Counted from the stretch's first letter, positions 36,114 through 44,640 are shown. The stretch: 64,000 nt of DNA from Acidimicrobiaceae bacterium (GCA_003151475.1 PLXQ01000034.1:1-64000); one strand, 5' to 3'. Program-made: numbers and translations. The notes: generated by a model not told the origin, from the sequence alone.

Positions 36114-37025
36114 TCAGTTGTTGACGGACTCGATCTGGGCAACGCGCAACGAGGACGATCCAACAGTGGTGAGGCTGGGCAACACACCGGCCGAGCCGTT
36201 CGGTCCCGCCCAGGCCACCGTCCACGTCACCGTGGCGGTGACCGTGAAGGCGTCGTCGTTCGGGTTTCCGTCGGGGCTGGTTTGACCCGCCGAGGTCGTC
36301 GTGTAGGTGTGCGAGCAGTTCGTCGACTGCGCTTCGGCGCTCAGAGCCGAGTTGTACGCGGTACCGGGGCCGTCACAGGTAAAGGTGGATCCGTCACCGG
36401 TGGTCCACGTGACATAGGCCGGGCTGGCAGTGGCGGCTGCAGTCACGCACCCCCCGGCGTTGCACGCCTGCGCCGAGGTCGTGACGGCGTGCCAGATCGC
36501 CGGCGCGATACCCAACCACTCGGCCAGGTTCACGTAGCCGGTGGCCGACGGGCTGAGCGCCGGTGACGGAACCGGGAGCTGGAGCTCGCTGGCCGCCTTG
36601 GCGCCCGCCGTCGCTGGGTCCGGCGGTGCGGCACCGGGAACCTGCCCGTCGCCGAACCACTGCACCCCGGTCCCCATGCCCTGGGTGCTGCCCTGGACAC
36701 AGAGGTCCACGTACCAGGCACCGGGCTGGACAGCACCGGCGGGCGGAGGGCCGCCACTGGCACCGGGGAACTCGACTGAGTAGGGGACGTAGTCGGGACA
36801 CTTCGGCTGGGTGCTTCCTCCGCCGCCGCTCGAATCCGATCCCCCGCCGCCGCTCGCCGATCCCGGATTACCACCGACCCCTGAGCCGCATGTCACGGTG
36901 GTGCCCGAATCGGTGCAGCCACCGGTACTGCCACCGGCGAAGGCCGTACCAGTCAGTACCGCCGCCGAGACGGCGGTGACAAGAACCACAATGCCGACCG
37001 CTCGACGCGCCGTCGCCGTCAGCAC
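36114..37025 (-). CDS. Secreted glycine/serine-rich protein of the Tad operon
   Basis: The 303-residue protein has a signal peptide (VLTATARRAVGIVVLVTAVSAAVLTGTAFA), a GGGGS-rich linker with cysteines, and a beta-rich part ending in TATVTWTVAWAGPNGS, which suggests a PKD/Ig-like fold. GTG 37025 overlaps the end of the lipoprotein gene, so the two are coupled. Similar secreted proteins precede Tad genes in other actinobacteria; a surface or adhesin role is a guess. Confidence 0.65.
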   Translation of the reverse strand: MLTATARRAVGIVVLVTAVSAAVLTGTAFAGGSTGGCTDSGTTVTCGSGVGGNPGSASGGGGSDSSGGGGSTQPKCPDYVPYSVEFPGASGGPPPAGAVQPGAWYVDLCVQGSTQGMGTGVQWFGDGQVPGAAPPDPATAGAKAASELQLPVPSPALSPSATGYVNLAEWLGIAPAIWHAVTTSAQACNAGGCVTAAATASPAYVTWTTGDGSTFTCDGPGTAYNSALSAEAQSTNCSHTYTTTSAGQTSPDGNPNDDAFTVTATVTWTVAWAGPNGSAGVLPSLTTVGSSSLRVAQIESVNN

Positions 37026-37657
37026 TTCGATACCGATGTCGTCTTGAAGGCGGTGACCTTCCACGAGCCATCCGCTAGCTCGAGATCCCAAGTGCCGCTT
37101 CCCCCTCCAGCGCCTCCGTCGAGAGTGGCCGGGCCGGGTTGGCCAGCGGCCGTGGTGGTACCTGAGTCGTAGATGCAGCCCGTGACAACTGCAGTGGTCG
37201 CAGTGAGGGACGAGACCGCCGGATGGCCGAGGTTGTAAGTCGTGGGGCCGTTCAGCTGACCCTGCTTCACCCCAACCAGGAACTCGTCCTCTGACTTCAG
37301 GGCAGTGCCGCTGAAGTAATCGGCGAGCTTGGGCCACAAATCGGCGCTCGTCTCGCCTGCCACCAGGTCGGCTCGGTCCTGTTGCCAAGGCCCCTGCAGG
37401 TAGCTGTAGAGCGTCTGTTGAGCGGACTCCCACGCATCGAGAACAGCCGTCTGTGCGGCGCTCACCGGTGCTGACGTGGCGGTGGATGTTCCGGTCGGCG
37501 CGGTGGTCGTGCTCGTCGAACCGGGGATGTTCGGATGGGTGTGAGGAGTGGAGGATCCCGAAGAGCAACCGGCCGTGGCCACTGCTACCGCGAGGGCCGC
37601 CACCCCAGTCACCGTCCTCCGCAGAATGGCCAGGGCCGAGGCCATTTTAGGCGTCAC
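37019..37657 (-). CDS. Lipoprotein, first gene of the Tad operon
   Basis: The 212-residue protein has a lipoprotein signal (LRRTVTGVAALAVAVATAGCSSG with the lipobox cysteine) and a Thr/Ser/Pro linker. The compact domain that follows ends in GTWDLELADGSWKVTAFKTTSVSKC, which resembles small secreted NTF2-like or DUF domains. GTG 37657 follows AGGAG. As the first gene it follows the 420-bp control region with GTCACC boxes. Confidence 0.75.
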   Translation of the reverse strand: MTPKMASALAILRRTVTGVAALAVAVATAGCSSGSSTPHTHPNIPGSTSTTTAPTGTSTATSAPVSAAQTAVLDAWESAQQTLYSYLQGPWQQDRADLVAGETSADLWPKLADYFSGTALKSEDEFLVGVKQGQLNGPTTYNLGHPAVSSLTATTAVVTGCIYDSGTTTAAGQPGPATLDGGAGGGSGTWDLELADGSWKVTAFKTTSVSKC

Positions 37658-37749
37658 CCTTGCTCTCCTCTCGTCAGCGGGTCCCGCTGGTGGGCGCCGT
37701 CAGCCCCACGTCGAGACGCGTCCTTGGAGGGGGATGATGAAGGGCCGAC

Positions 37750-37925
37750 GTCACCCTGAACGTCACCCTCCGATGCCGGACAGCGGAATTTTGAAGTTCG
37801 TCGCCGGCTGATCGAGTTCGCTCGAGTGGCGTCGAGCAACAAGCGCGAACCCAATCCCCAACTGCTCTTGTGGAGCCCCGAGATGGGCCGACGACGTCAC
37901 CCTGAGCGTCAGTTCCGTCGTCACC
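37750..37925. promoter_or_regulatory. Cluster of GTCACC boxes at 12-bp spacing before the Tad operon
   Basis: Boxes occur at 37750 and 37762 (12 bp apart), and at 37896, 37908 (GTCAGT, degenerate) and 37920 (again 12-bp steps). Two inverted copies (GGTGAC) follow at 38015 and 38048. The 37658-38077 interval has no gene that I can support, so this is the likely control region of the Tad operon. Confidence 0.55.
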
Positions 37926-38077
37926 CTCCCAGCTCAGCGGCATGATTCCAACATCCGCCTCTGGAGCCGCCCGGCCGACCACAATCCGGCCCGGCCGTGC
38001 GAAATGGTGTCCAGGGTGACGTTCGGCGCTGGCAACTTCGAGTCGCAGGTGACGAAAGGTCGCAGATTCCGACAGAG

Positions 38078-38305
38078 CTACTTCGGCTTCGTTTGATCGA
38101 CGGCCCGCCGAAGCGCCTGAGCGATGAACTGGGTCAGGCTCAAGGCACGAGCCTTGGCCGCCTCCCGGACCTCCTCTCGGAGAGTGCGTTCGAGCCAGAA
38201 CGTGACTCGAACGTGGCGCTGCTCCCACGATTCCCCTCCAGGCTCCTGAATTCCCGACTCGCCCGGTCGACGAATGCCGGACGTGCGCCTCGTCGTGTCG
38301 GTCAT
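38078..38305 (-). CDS. Ribbon-helix-helix DNA-binding protein
   Basis: The 75-residue protein has a flexible charged N-terminus and the RHH core HVRVTFWLERTLREEVREAAKARALSLTQFIAQALRRAV (about 31-69), one beta strand and two helices as in Arc/CopG-type repressors. Such proteins act as plasmid repressors or as relaxosome helpers (TrwA beside MobF relaxases). It lies among the GTCACC boxes and below a pair of palindromes, so it is the best candidate for the element's regulator. Confidence 0.75.
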   Translation of the reverse strand: MTDTTRRTSGIRRPGESGIQEPGGESWEQRHVRVTFWLERTLREEVREAAKARALSLTQFIAQALRRAVDQTKPK

Positions 38306-38386
38306 GACCGCTCCCTTTCAGCTGACGTGTTGGTTGGCAGATTCCCCCCCGCCTCGTGAGCCGCATGCTCCCCACAATAGCGCAAC

Positions 38387-38415
38387 CGCACACGGTGTGC
38401 TGCACACCGTGTGCG
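38387..38415. promoter_or_regulatory. Two adjacent 13-bp palindromes forming one larger palindrome
   Basis: GCACACGGTGTGC (38388-38400) and GCACACCGTGTGC (38402-38414) are each palindromic around the centre base. They are also mirror images of each other, which gives 14-bp arms around one T. The site is 82-110 bp upstream of the RHH gene start and looks like a double operator for a dimeric repressor. Confidence 0.7.
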
Positions 38416-38466
38416 CCAGGCGGGAACTGAACTCACGAGCTGCGGCTGTGGAGTGGTCTGGCCGGG

Positions 38467-38524
38467 GGTGACGTTGCGGATTTCGGGGTGACGTTCTGCC
38501 CTCGCTACGAATTCGAGAGGTGAC
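38467..38524. promoter_or_regulatory. GGTGAC boxes, 20-bp pair plus one
   Basis: Boxes GGTGACGTT at 38467 and 38487 are 20 bp apart, the same period as the pair at 9553/9573. A further GGTGACGT lies at 38519. They sit between the RHH gene and the AlpA-like gene; the remainder of 38306-38766 shows no gene I can support. Confidence 0.5.
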
Positions 38525-38766
38525 GTGACGGGGTGATGTTCAGGATGACGTCCGTCCGGACCATGAGAGGGGCCGGGGCACGGTGCCCTGGCACCGAACC
38601 AGGGAGGTCCCGTGCTCGCTCAACACAGGAGCGTCATATCGTGGTCGTCGCTCATCGGCGAGCGGACGCCGGGATCGCACGGGGCGCGTTCAGCCGCCCG
38701 GCGCCGAGTCGTGGGGGCTGAGACCTCCGCCACTCCCGATCGTCCCTGCATCATCGGGCAGCCAAC

Positions 38767-38982
38767 ATGAGCATCGCCTCAAGCAGCGAGAACGACAAGC
38801 TTGCCGCAACCGACTTGATTTCGATACCCGACGCCGCCGTCCGGATCGGCCTGCACGCCGACACGCTCTACCGGCTTTGCCGGACCGGTCAGTTCCCCCC
38901 AGCCATCCAGATCGGCTCTCGGTGGAGGGTGTCGGTGCCGCGGCTGGAGCGGTACCTCCACGGCGACGTCGTGGATTCGTGA
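38767..38982 (+). CDS. AlpA/excisionase-type helix-turn-helix protein
   Basis: The 71-residue protein has the MerR-like/excisionase fold: LISIPDAAVRIGLHADTLYRLCRTGQFPPAIQIGSRWRVSVPRLERYLHG, with the wing residues RWRV. Such proteins regulate integrase genes or help excise elements. No intact integrase is nearby, and only a remnant remains at 11.1 kb. It lies beside an IS30 transposase tail. Confidence 0.85.
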   Translation: MSIASSSENDKLAATDLISIPDAAVRIGLHADTLYRLCRTGQFPPAIQIGSRWRVSVPRLERYLHGDVVDS

Positions 38983-39000
38983 GAGCCGTCGGAGACCTCA

Positions 39001-39105
39001 CAAAAGAGACAGATCGAACGCATGCTCAACGGGCGACCCCGAAAGACCCTCGAATGGCTCAAGTCCTGTGAGAAGCTGGCTGAGCTAATTGCGGCGGCCG
39101 GTTGA
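39001..39105 (+). pseudogene. IS30-type transposase C-terminal remnant
   Basis: The frame reads RQIERMLNGRPRKTLEWL then KSCEKLAELIAAAG before a stop. LNxRPRKTLxW is the hallmark of the end of IS30-family transposases. Only 34 codons remain and no inverted repeat is recognisable, so it is a fragment. Confidence 0.7.
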
Positions 39106-39164
39106 ACCCGCTCCCCCATTGACTCTCGGCATCGTATGACTTCCCGACAAGCGCCGGGACTCCG

Positions 39165-39908
39165 CTACGCAAACTGCACAAATTCCGCGTGAGGACGCCA
39201 AGTAGCGTCGTAGTTGGCGAGAACATCTGCCAACCTCTGTCGATGTTGCGGCACCGGGACGATTAGGAGGAATCGACACGAGCCTCGCCGACCCACAACA
39301 GCTCCTAACGGAGTAAAGCCCGTTCCGGCGCTCAGCGTGCGGAGGCACGTTTGTACCTGGCTTGCTACCCCACCGGGCTGTCTATTTGCGTGCTGGTAGA
39401 CGATGATGCTCTGGCCTCTGGTGCTGTAGTCACTAAGCTCACTCATGAAGGCGTATTTCTCTCTTCTAGAGACCTTCGGGTCCCCGCAGACTCCGTTGTC
39501 TGGGTCGGCGAAGATCAGATCGACCTCGGCAAGGCGCTCCAACGCTTCGCGATGCCAAGCGCTTCGTTCGGCAGCTGTCCTAGCCGGCGACAGGCGACGT
39601 CGGTATGTGAGCGTACCCCCCGGTAGCGCTCCACTCTCCTCAAGTCCCTTCACGTTGCGGTTCCTCGACCGAACAAGGTTGCCGAGCCGGAGGAAAAGAT
39701 CCGGATCACATTGTTCAAGCGACGGACCATGCCTGTTTCCCGGCGACAAGTAGCCCACGTGCTGTCCGTCCGAATTGTGGAACTCGTCGGGCGCCAGATA
39801 CCAGTTTACGCCCAGTCGAATTGGCGTAGCGCCGTCGTCTGAACAAAGCCATCGGAGGAGCCCCAGTTTCAGGAAATCTCCGACGTCCCCAGCGTAGCGA
39901 TCCTCCAT
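39165..39908 (-). CDS. Uncharacterised protein with N-terminal YxGDxGDFxKxGLLR motif
   Basis: The 247-residue protein starts RYAGDVGDFLKLGLLRWL and has NWYLAPDEFHNSDGQHVGYL, CDPDLFLRLGNLV, and a central VDLIFADPDNGV that could bind a metal or nucleotide. I recall similar N-termini in unnamed bacterial families, but not a function. ATG 39908 is preceded by CGGAG. It lies 86 bp after the small kinase-like gene on the same strand and may be the last gene of that operon. Confidence 0.6.
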   Translation of the reverse strand: MEDRYAGDVGDFLKLGLLRWLCSDDGATPIRLGVNWYLAPDEFHNSDGQHVGYLSPGNRHGPSLEQCDPDLFLRLGNLVRSRNRNVKGLEESGALPGGTLTYRRRLSPARTAAERSAWHREALERLAEVDLIFADPDNGVCGDPKVSRREKYAFMSELSDYSTRGQSIIVYQHANRQPGGVASQVQTCLRTLSAGTGFTPLGAVVGRRGSCRFLLIVPVPQHRQRLADVLANYDATWRPHAEFVQFA

Positions 39909-39994
39909 CTGTCAACTCCGGCTAAGTCCAGGCAGTATCGAGCTCGAGCGAAGGTGAACCGTAGCGACCACTCGAACCGGGCTTCGAAGGTATT

Positions 39995-40537
39995 TCAACT
40001 GCGGTCACGTCGGCCAGCAATCAGGTCGACTATCGCGGCCACCGACTCTGCAACACTCAGCTCCTCTGTCGGAAGGACCAAAGTCGCGAGGCTCCGGAGT
40101 TGTCCGACAGCGCGCTCGGTCGGATGTCTACTCGCGTCCTCGAACGACATAGATCGCTTAACCAAGTCCGTCCTTGCGGAGGAGGCAAACCGACGTGCAC
40201 GGGTCTCACGACCTGCGTCCAAATAGACAAGGAAGGAATCAGAGAGTACCTCCAGGATAGGAAGCGTCTGACGTCGTGTCCTGACGGAATCCACGATCAG
40301 ACCTGGGTCGATTTCCAGGCGAGCGTCCAGATATTCGAGCAGCCAGCGCCCTCTCGTCTGTCTGTCGAGCCGAGCGCCTTGATCCTGGAGAGTCCTTCTA
40401 TCTGGTTGATGGAGTCCCAAGACATCTAAGAGGGCTTGGCGGACACTTACGACCGCCGCGTCGATAGCCGGAGCAAGTTGCTTCGCGACCGCCGACTTCC
40501 CGGCACCGATCTCTCCCGAGATGAGGACGCAGCTCAT
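39995..40537 (-). CDS. Small P-loop kinase-like protein
   Basis: The 180-residue protein opens with LISGEIGAGKSAVAKQLA (P-loop, about 5-22). It has a plausible substrate region with D-rich IDPGLIVDSVRTRRQ, and ends with a helical part containing DASRHPTERAVGQLR. This resembles nucleoside, nucleotide or coenzyme kinases, though the exact substrate cannot be read from motifs. It begins 3 bp after the AAA ATPase gene stop, so the two are co-translated. Confidence 0.65.
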   Translation of the reverse strand: MSCVLISGEIGAGKSAVAKQLAPAIDAAVVSVRQALLDVLGLHQPDRRTLQDQGARLDRQTRGRWLLEYLDARLEIDPGLIVDSVRTRRQTLPILEVLSDSFLVYLDAGRETRARRFASSARTDLVKRSMSFEDASRHPTERAVGQLRSLATLVLPTEELSVAESVAAIVDLIAGRRDRS

Positions 40538-40540
40538 CCC

Positions 40541-42784
40541 TTAGAGGCGAGACACTTCACCACTCGCCGAAACTGCGTAGCCCTGGTCCTTCAGCCATGC
40601 CGACAGGTCGTGCACCGGCGTCTCCACGCTCCAATATCCGTTCTTGAGGTCGACGATACCTTCCGGCAACCGCCCAGAGCGACGCACTTTAGCGTCAACT
40701 GGTTTCACAACTCTCAGTCTTCCATGGTCGCGCCGTTGAAAATTTGCCAACGTGCTGTAGCGCGCGATGACCTTCTCCGTGTCCATCTGACCAACGTCTC
40801 CTGACGGGTCGAGCCAGTCGCTCTCCATGAGTTCCTGGCCGAATTGCTCCAGGATCCCAAGAGCCGCCGTTCCCTTATCGAGTTTTCCATCCGCTCCGGT
40901 GACGAGGCTCGAAGCGAAGCGCTGCAGCTGTTCATAGCGGAGGAGACCTATCCAGGCGAGCCCCTCGACAGTACCGTGCTTGCCTGGGGTGAGGGCTCCG
41001 ACGACGTCCTCTTCTGTGACTTCAACGTCAACCTTCGATGTTCTGAGCGCCTTAGCCTTTGAGGCGAACGAGGGTGGCAGGGTGAAGATCAGTGCGTCGA
41101 AGCGCTGACTGCGACGCACCGCAGAGTCGACCACGTCGATTGCGTTTGTGTTTACGAAGAAGAGCACCTTCTTCTGCGCCCAAAGGCGAGCGAGCCGGGG
41201 AAGCATCGTCGTTGTGAAGAATCTCTCCATCGAGTCAGCGCGGTCATCCCGTTGCCGAATTAGTTCATCGATTTCGTCCAAAAGGACGACATGGTGATCC
41301 AGTTCCATCAGCTGCCGAAAAATCTCGTCGGCCCGCGCGCTGACTAGGTCTACCCCCCGGTCGAGAAACTGCGCGGGGGTGATTTCAATAAAACTCCACC
41401 CTAAGGCCCCGGCCAGCGCCTCGATGAGCGTCGTCTTGCCCGTTCCGGGCGGCCCGAACAGCATCGCTGATCGAGAGTGCAATTTCGTCAACACGGCCTC
41501 GTCCGGGTCGATTGAGTACTGCTTGAACGCCTCAATCGGATGGACGAAGAGACTGGCGAGTTGGAGTCCGACTGACCCGTGTTTCGCGTTCCATGTATCG
41601 CCCCGCTCTACGAATGTACTTAGGTCACCGGCCGGCTGCCGGACTCCCAAGATTTTCGCTGCTCTTTCCCGAGTCCATATTCCCAACAGTTGTCTAAGAC
41701 CTTCGAAGAAGCGGAACACGCTTGCCGTAGCCCAGCTTTCCGGTGCTGGACGATTCGGGTGATGGCCTGAGCACCAACCGAGACGATTTCCTTCTGCGTC
41801 GAGGGGCCTGGCCGTCTCGACGGCATATTCGTAGCTCCGGATGAGGTTGGGGCAGTACTGAAGTAGGTCACGACGTAGGTTGTCTCCCAACGCGTTGGCC
41901 TGCATCGCGAGCGAGAGCAGTTCGGCGAGAGTTTCGAAAACATAGCAGTAGGCGTTTCCTGCTTCGGGGTAGTGGAACAGTGCCTCCCCTCTTGGCCAGA
42001 CGCCATTTGCGTCTTGCTGTTCGAAGAATGCTTTGAGTCCGGCATTGACGAGGTCGACTCCGAAGCCGGGTCTGTCCGGGAGCGCTTCGGGGCGGGCCAT
42101 TAGATATCCGCATATTGACCATGCCAGTTGTTGCGGATCGGATCGCCTCGACTTCACCGAATGGAGGGCTATCTGTCGCCCCAAGCTCTTCTCGAACCAA
42201 AGCTCGAGAACGTCTCGTTTTTCCTTGAGGTTACTGTTGTCGATTTCCTTCGGGCTCCTGTCGAGGCTTGCTAACGCCCAATATGACAAATAGGCATTGG
42301 GTGGATACGCGGAAGCACCTACTCGCTCTTGCTCGTAAATTCCGTCGTGCCCCTTGACCGGCTCGAGCTTCGACCATGCCTCGTCAAGTAGTTTCTTGGC
42401 CACTTCCCGCTGCTTTGCGGACAGTGTTCCCGCATGACGAAATATCGGTCCTAGTGATCGCACGCGGCAATAGGTTGTCGCTGCACCTTCACTCTGCCAG
42501 TCATCTGGAAATTTGAATGCCTTCGCGGTGAAGCGTCTAAGGACCTCATGAGTGGCGACCGTGTCCTTCTCTTCGGCCATCGTTTGGTCAAGTAGAGACT
42601 CGAGACAAGTAAACGTGGTGGTGAGGCGGTCCACCTTCCGTCCTGACGGAGGTCGGGTCGAAGGACCCATCGTGCGGCTAAATGAGTCAGTTCCGCTATC
42701 GAAAAATACCATCACGCTCTGATGGTGGAAGACGGCCTGTTCTCGAACTCGAGCTCGCAGGGCGCTCAGTTCATCGAAATCCAC
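40541..42784 (-). CDS. AAA+ ATPase with N-terminal helical toroid-like region
   Basis: The 747-residue protein has a classic AAA+ module in its C-terminal half: LFGPPGTGKTTLIEALAG (about 442-459), Walker B VVLLDEIDEL, sensor FVNTNAID and arginine-finger region RRSQRFD. The first 430 residues look like alpha/alpha-barrel repeats, for example AYLSYWALASLDRSP and FFEQQDANGVWPRGEALFHYPEAGNAYCYVFE; the QQDANGVW motif recalls terpene-cyclase or lanthionine-cyclase-like barrels. The start is GTG 42784, 8 bp after the upstream gene. It probably senses or remodels something for this operon. Confidence 0.75.
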   Translation of the reverse strand: MDFDELSALRARVREQAVFHHQSVMVFFDSGTDSFSRTMGPSTRPPSGRKVDRLTTTFTCLESLLDQTMAEEKDTVATHEVLRRFTAKAFKFPDDWQSEGAATTYCRVRSLGPIFRHAGTLSAKQREVAKKLLDEAWSKLEPVKGHDGIYEQERVGASAYPPNAYLSYWALASLDRSPKEIDNSNLKEKRDVLELWFEKSLGRQIALHSVKSRRSDPQQLAWSICGYLMARPEALPDRPGFGVDLVNAGLKAFFEQQDANGVWPRGEALFHYPEAGNAYCYVFETLAELLSLAMQANALGDNLRRDLLQYCPNLIRSYEYAVETARPLDAEGNRLGWCSGHHPNRPAPESWATASVFRFFEGLRQLLGIWTRERAAKILGVRQPAGDLSTFVERGDTWNAKHGSVGLQLASLFVHPIEAFKQYSIDPDEAVLTKLHSRSAMLFGPPGTGKTTLIEALAGALGWSFIEITPAQFLDRGVDLVSARADEIFRQLMELDHHVVLLDEIDELIRQRDDRADSMERFFTTTMLPRLARLWAQKKVLFFVNTNAIDVVDSAVRRSQRFDALIFTLPPSFASKAKALRTSKVDVEVTEEDVVGALTPGKHGTVEGLAWIGLLRYEQLQRFASSLVTGADGKLDKGTAALGILEQFGQELMESDWLDPSGDVGQMDTEKVIARYSTLANFQRRDHGRLRVVKPVDAKVRRSGRLPEGIVDLKNGYWSVETPVHDLSAWLKDQGYAVSASGEVSRL

Positions 42785-42792
42785 GTGAAGTC

Positions 42793-43560
42793 CTAGGCTG
42801 CGCTGGGCCGCCGAGCAAATCGTTCAGCATTCACTTCTTCCTTCTCCGTGACGGCCGACGCCAGATCGATGCCCAGGGCATTCGCGAGGTGGACGAGGTA
42901 GAGCTGCACGTCCGCAAGTTCGCTCCCAACCGGAGACTCCCGAAATGGATCATCTCGGCGTAGTCCTTCGTTCTTGCGAACAGCGTGTGCGAGCTCGCCT
43001 ACCTCCTCGACGAGAAGCAAGAGAGTGTCGCGCGGACTTTCCCGCTCCCACCCACGCTCCTCCGCCACGCGCGCGTAGTACTGCTGAAGCCTTGCAAGTC
43101 CTGCACCTGGGTGTCGCGACAACCGAGCGGGGACCTGTTCGAAGCTGTCAACCACTTCAACAATGGAACCAAGCAAAGGATCGGTTGGCGACTGGCCTGC
43201 GAATACCGGAAGCCCAATGGCGTGCGCGTAGCCGATCTCCAGCGAGGCGCTGTGGCCCACATAGCCATCCGGACAGAAGAGCCATATGAAGTCGGAAGCC
43301 CTGAGTGCGGATAGGTGCCGAGCCTCAATCTGCTCCACCGACTCTTCGAGTTCATGAGGCAGTCTTACGTACTCACCGATCGGATCGACGAAGTCGACTG
43401 ACTTTGGAGAGAGAACGTCGAAAGTCGCTCTAAGGGAATCGTAGGCCTCTCGGAGCGCCCGAGGCGAGCGCCTGAAACTGCCGCACAGGACGACCCTGAG
43501 GCGCTCGGACTTCTCCTTGCTATTTGTCTCCAACTGACCCGGCAGCGTGGCGGTTGACAT
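42793..43560 (-). CDS. Nucleoside 2-deoxyribosyltransferase-like / MazG pyrophosphatase fusion
   Basis: The 255-residue protein has two parts. Residues about 20-150 follow a deoxyribosyltransferase-type Rossmann pattern (LRVVLCGSFRRSP, then ALRASDFIWLFCPDGYVGHSASLEIGYAHAIGLPVFAG with a Glu in the active-site position). Residues about 160-250 carry the MazG signature: LLVEEVGELAHAVRKNE, then GSELADVQLYLVHLANALGIDLASAV with the EEVxEL and ELADV metal ligands. Such a pair would cleave nucleosides or nucleotides and hydrolyse NTPs. ATG 43560 follows AGGAGACCAG. It is the first gene of the operon. Confidence 0.8.
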   Translation of the reverse strand: MSTATLPGQLETNSKEKSERLRVVLCGSFRRSPRALREAYDSLRATFDVLSPKSVDFVDPIGEYVRLPHELEESVEQIEARHLSALRASDFIWLFCPDGYVGHSASLEIGYAHAIGLPVFAGQSPTDPLLGSIVEVVDSFEQVPARLSRHPGAGLARLQQYYARVAEERGWERESPRDTLLLLVEEVGELAHAVRKNEGLRRDDPFRESPVGSELADVQLYLVHLANALGIDLASAVTEKEEVNAERFARRPSAA

Positions 43561-43571
43561 CTGGTCTCCTA

Positions 43572-44114
43572 ATGTCAATGATTAGCGTTATTGTGTCACG
43601 TCCAGCCACCGTTGTCACGGGGTTCAGCACCCCTCACGTCAGCACGCTTACCGGCGTCCCCCCATCCACATTGAGCTACTGGGTGGCGAGGGGACTCGTT
43701 TCGCCTTCTCTACGGCCATCGACAGGCCGGCGTGCAACTCGTTGGTGGTCGATCACAGACCTGATTGTCGTCAGGGCTATTAGGGCGCTACGAGAAGCGG
43801 GTTGTTCGATGCCGATGCTTCGCAAGGTCAAGGGTTTGGTCGAGGACTGGGGCGAGGACCTTTCTCAGGTTCACCTCTGCTGGACGGGAACGGACATTCT
43901 TGTAACCGAGCCCTGGGGGCAGATTCACTCATCACTGAGACAGCCTGGCCAAGGCGTCCTTCACCTCATGGTCATTCCCCTTGCAAAGTGGCATCGTGAG
44001 TTGGAGCCCGAAGGGGTTGAGGTCGACACCTTGAGACTCAAGCGCCTAGCAGCGGAGCGGAGCAAACGATTGATGACTCCGATCGAGACAGTCACGATCC
44101 GACGACGCGCCTAA
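43572..44114 (+). CDS. MerR-family HTH regulator
   Basis: The protein has about 180 residues. A MerR-type N-terminal domain, STPHVSTLTGVPPSTLSYWVARGLVSPSLR, is followed by WSITDLIVVRAIRALREAGCSMPMLRKV with its wing and helix. A C-terminal sensory part with TDILVTEPWGQ follows. It is divergent from the deoxyribosyltransferase-MazG gene with a very short gap, so it probably controls that operon. The start is uncertain; ATGs at 43572 and 43578 and a GTG at 43593 are open. Confidence 0.72.
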   Translation: MSMISVIVSRPATVVTGFSTPHVSTLTGVPPSTLSYWVARGLVSPSLRPSTGRRATRWWSITDLIVVRAIRALREAGCSMPMLRKVKGLVEDWGEDLSQVHLCWTGTDILVTEPWGQIHSSLRQPGQGVLHLMVIPLAKWHRELEPEGVEVDTLRLKRLAAERSKRLMTPIETVTIRRRA

Positions 44115-44640
44115 AGACGACCCCTCGACCTGTCCAGAAGCACGCCCAGCATCGGCACCCCCACGGCACCTGCGACCGAGACGCGACTTAGCCAGCCACA
44201 GCTTGGAGGTGATTGAACATCGGCCGATCCGCTGAGCGAGCTGGAACGAAAAGGGAGTCGTGCCACCAGGTCGGCCATCGTGGCGTCGACGTGTGGACAC
44301 ATCCGGGGTGCTCGGTACTGATCTGGATCCCAAGGAAGCCTTCTCGACGACCAATTATGGAACGGCATATCCTCGGTCCCCGATTCGTGCCAGCCGGCGA
44401 GGAGCTCGACTGGCATGCACCCTCTCGCTATCGCGAGTCCCTCGAGCACCTCGAATTCTCCAATGTCGATCACCGACAACAGCTCGACGAATGGCGCCGC
44501 AAAAAGAGGTCTTCCGTCTTCACCCTTTCCTCGATGTAACTGGCGAGGATCGGGTTGAGGCTGAATCCACCGCCGACGACCACAACCGGAAACACCGGTC
44601 GCGAGAGACCAGAGCAGTCTGTAAGCGCCTCTAGTCCCTG
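44111..44640 (-). pseudogene. Degraded coding stretch before the tRNA boundary
   Basis: One frame has GGGFSLNPILASYIEERVKTEDLF near 44600-44530. A second frame continues protein-like as FVELLSVIDIGEFEVLEGLAIARGCMPVELLAGW. The switch between frames looks like a frameshift in an old gene. No family was recognised, and the rest of 44115-44880 shows nothing else. Confidence 0.3.

Noticed and set aside
39001-39105. Intact insertion sequence
   Set aside because: Only the last 34 codons of the transposase are visible and no flanking inverted repeat is recognisable.
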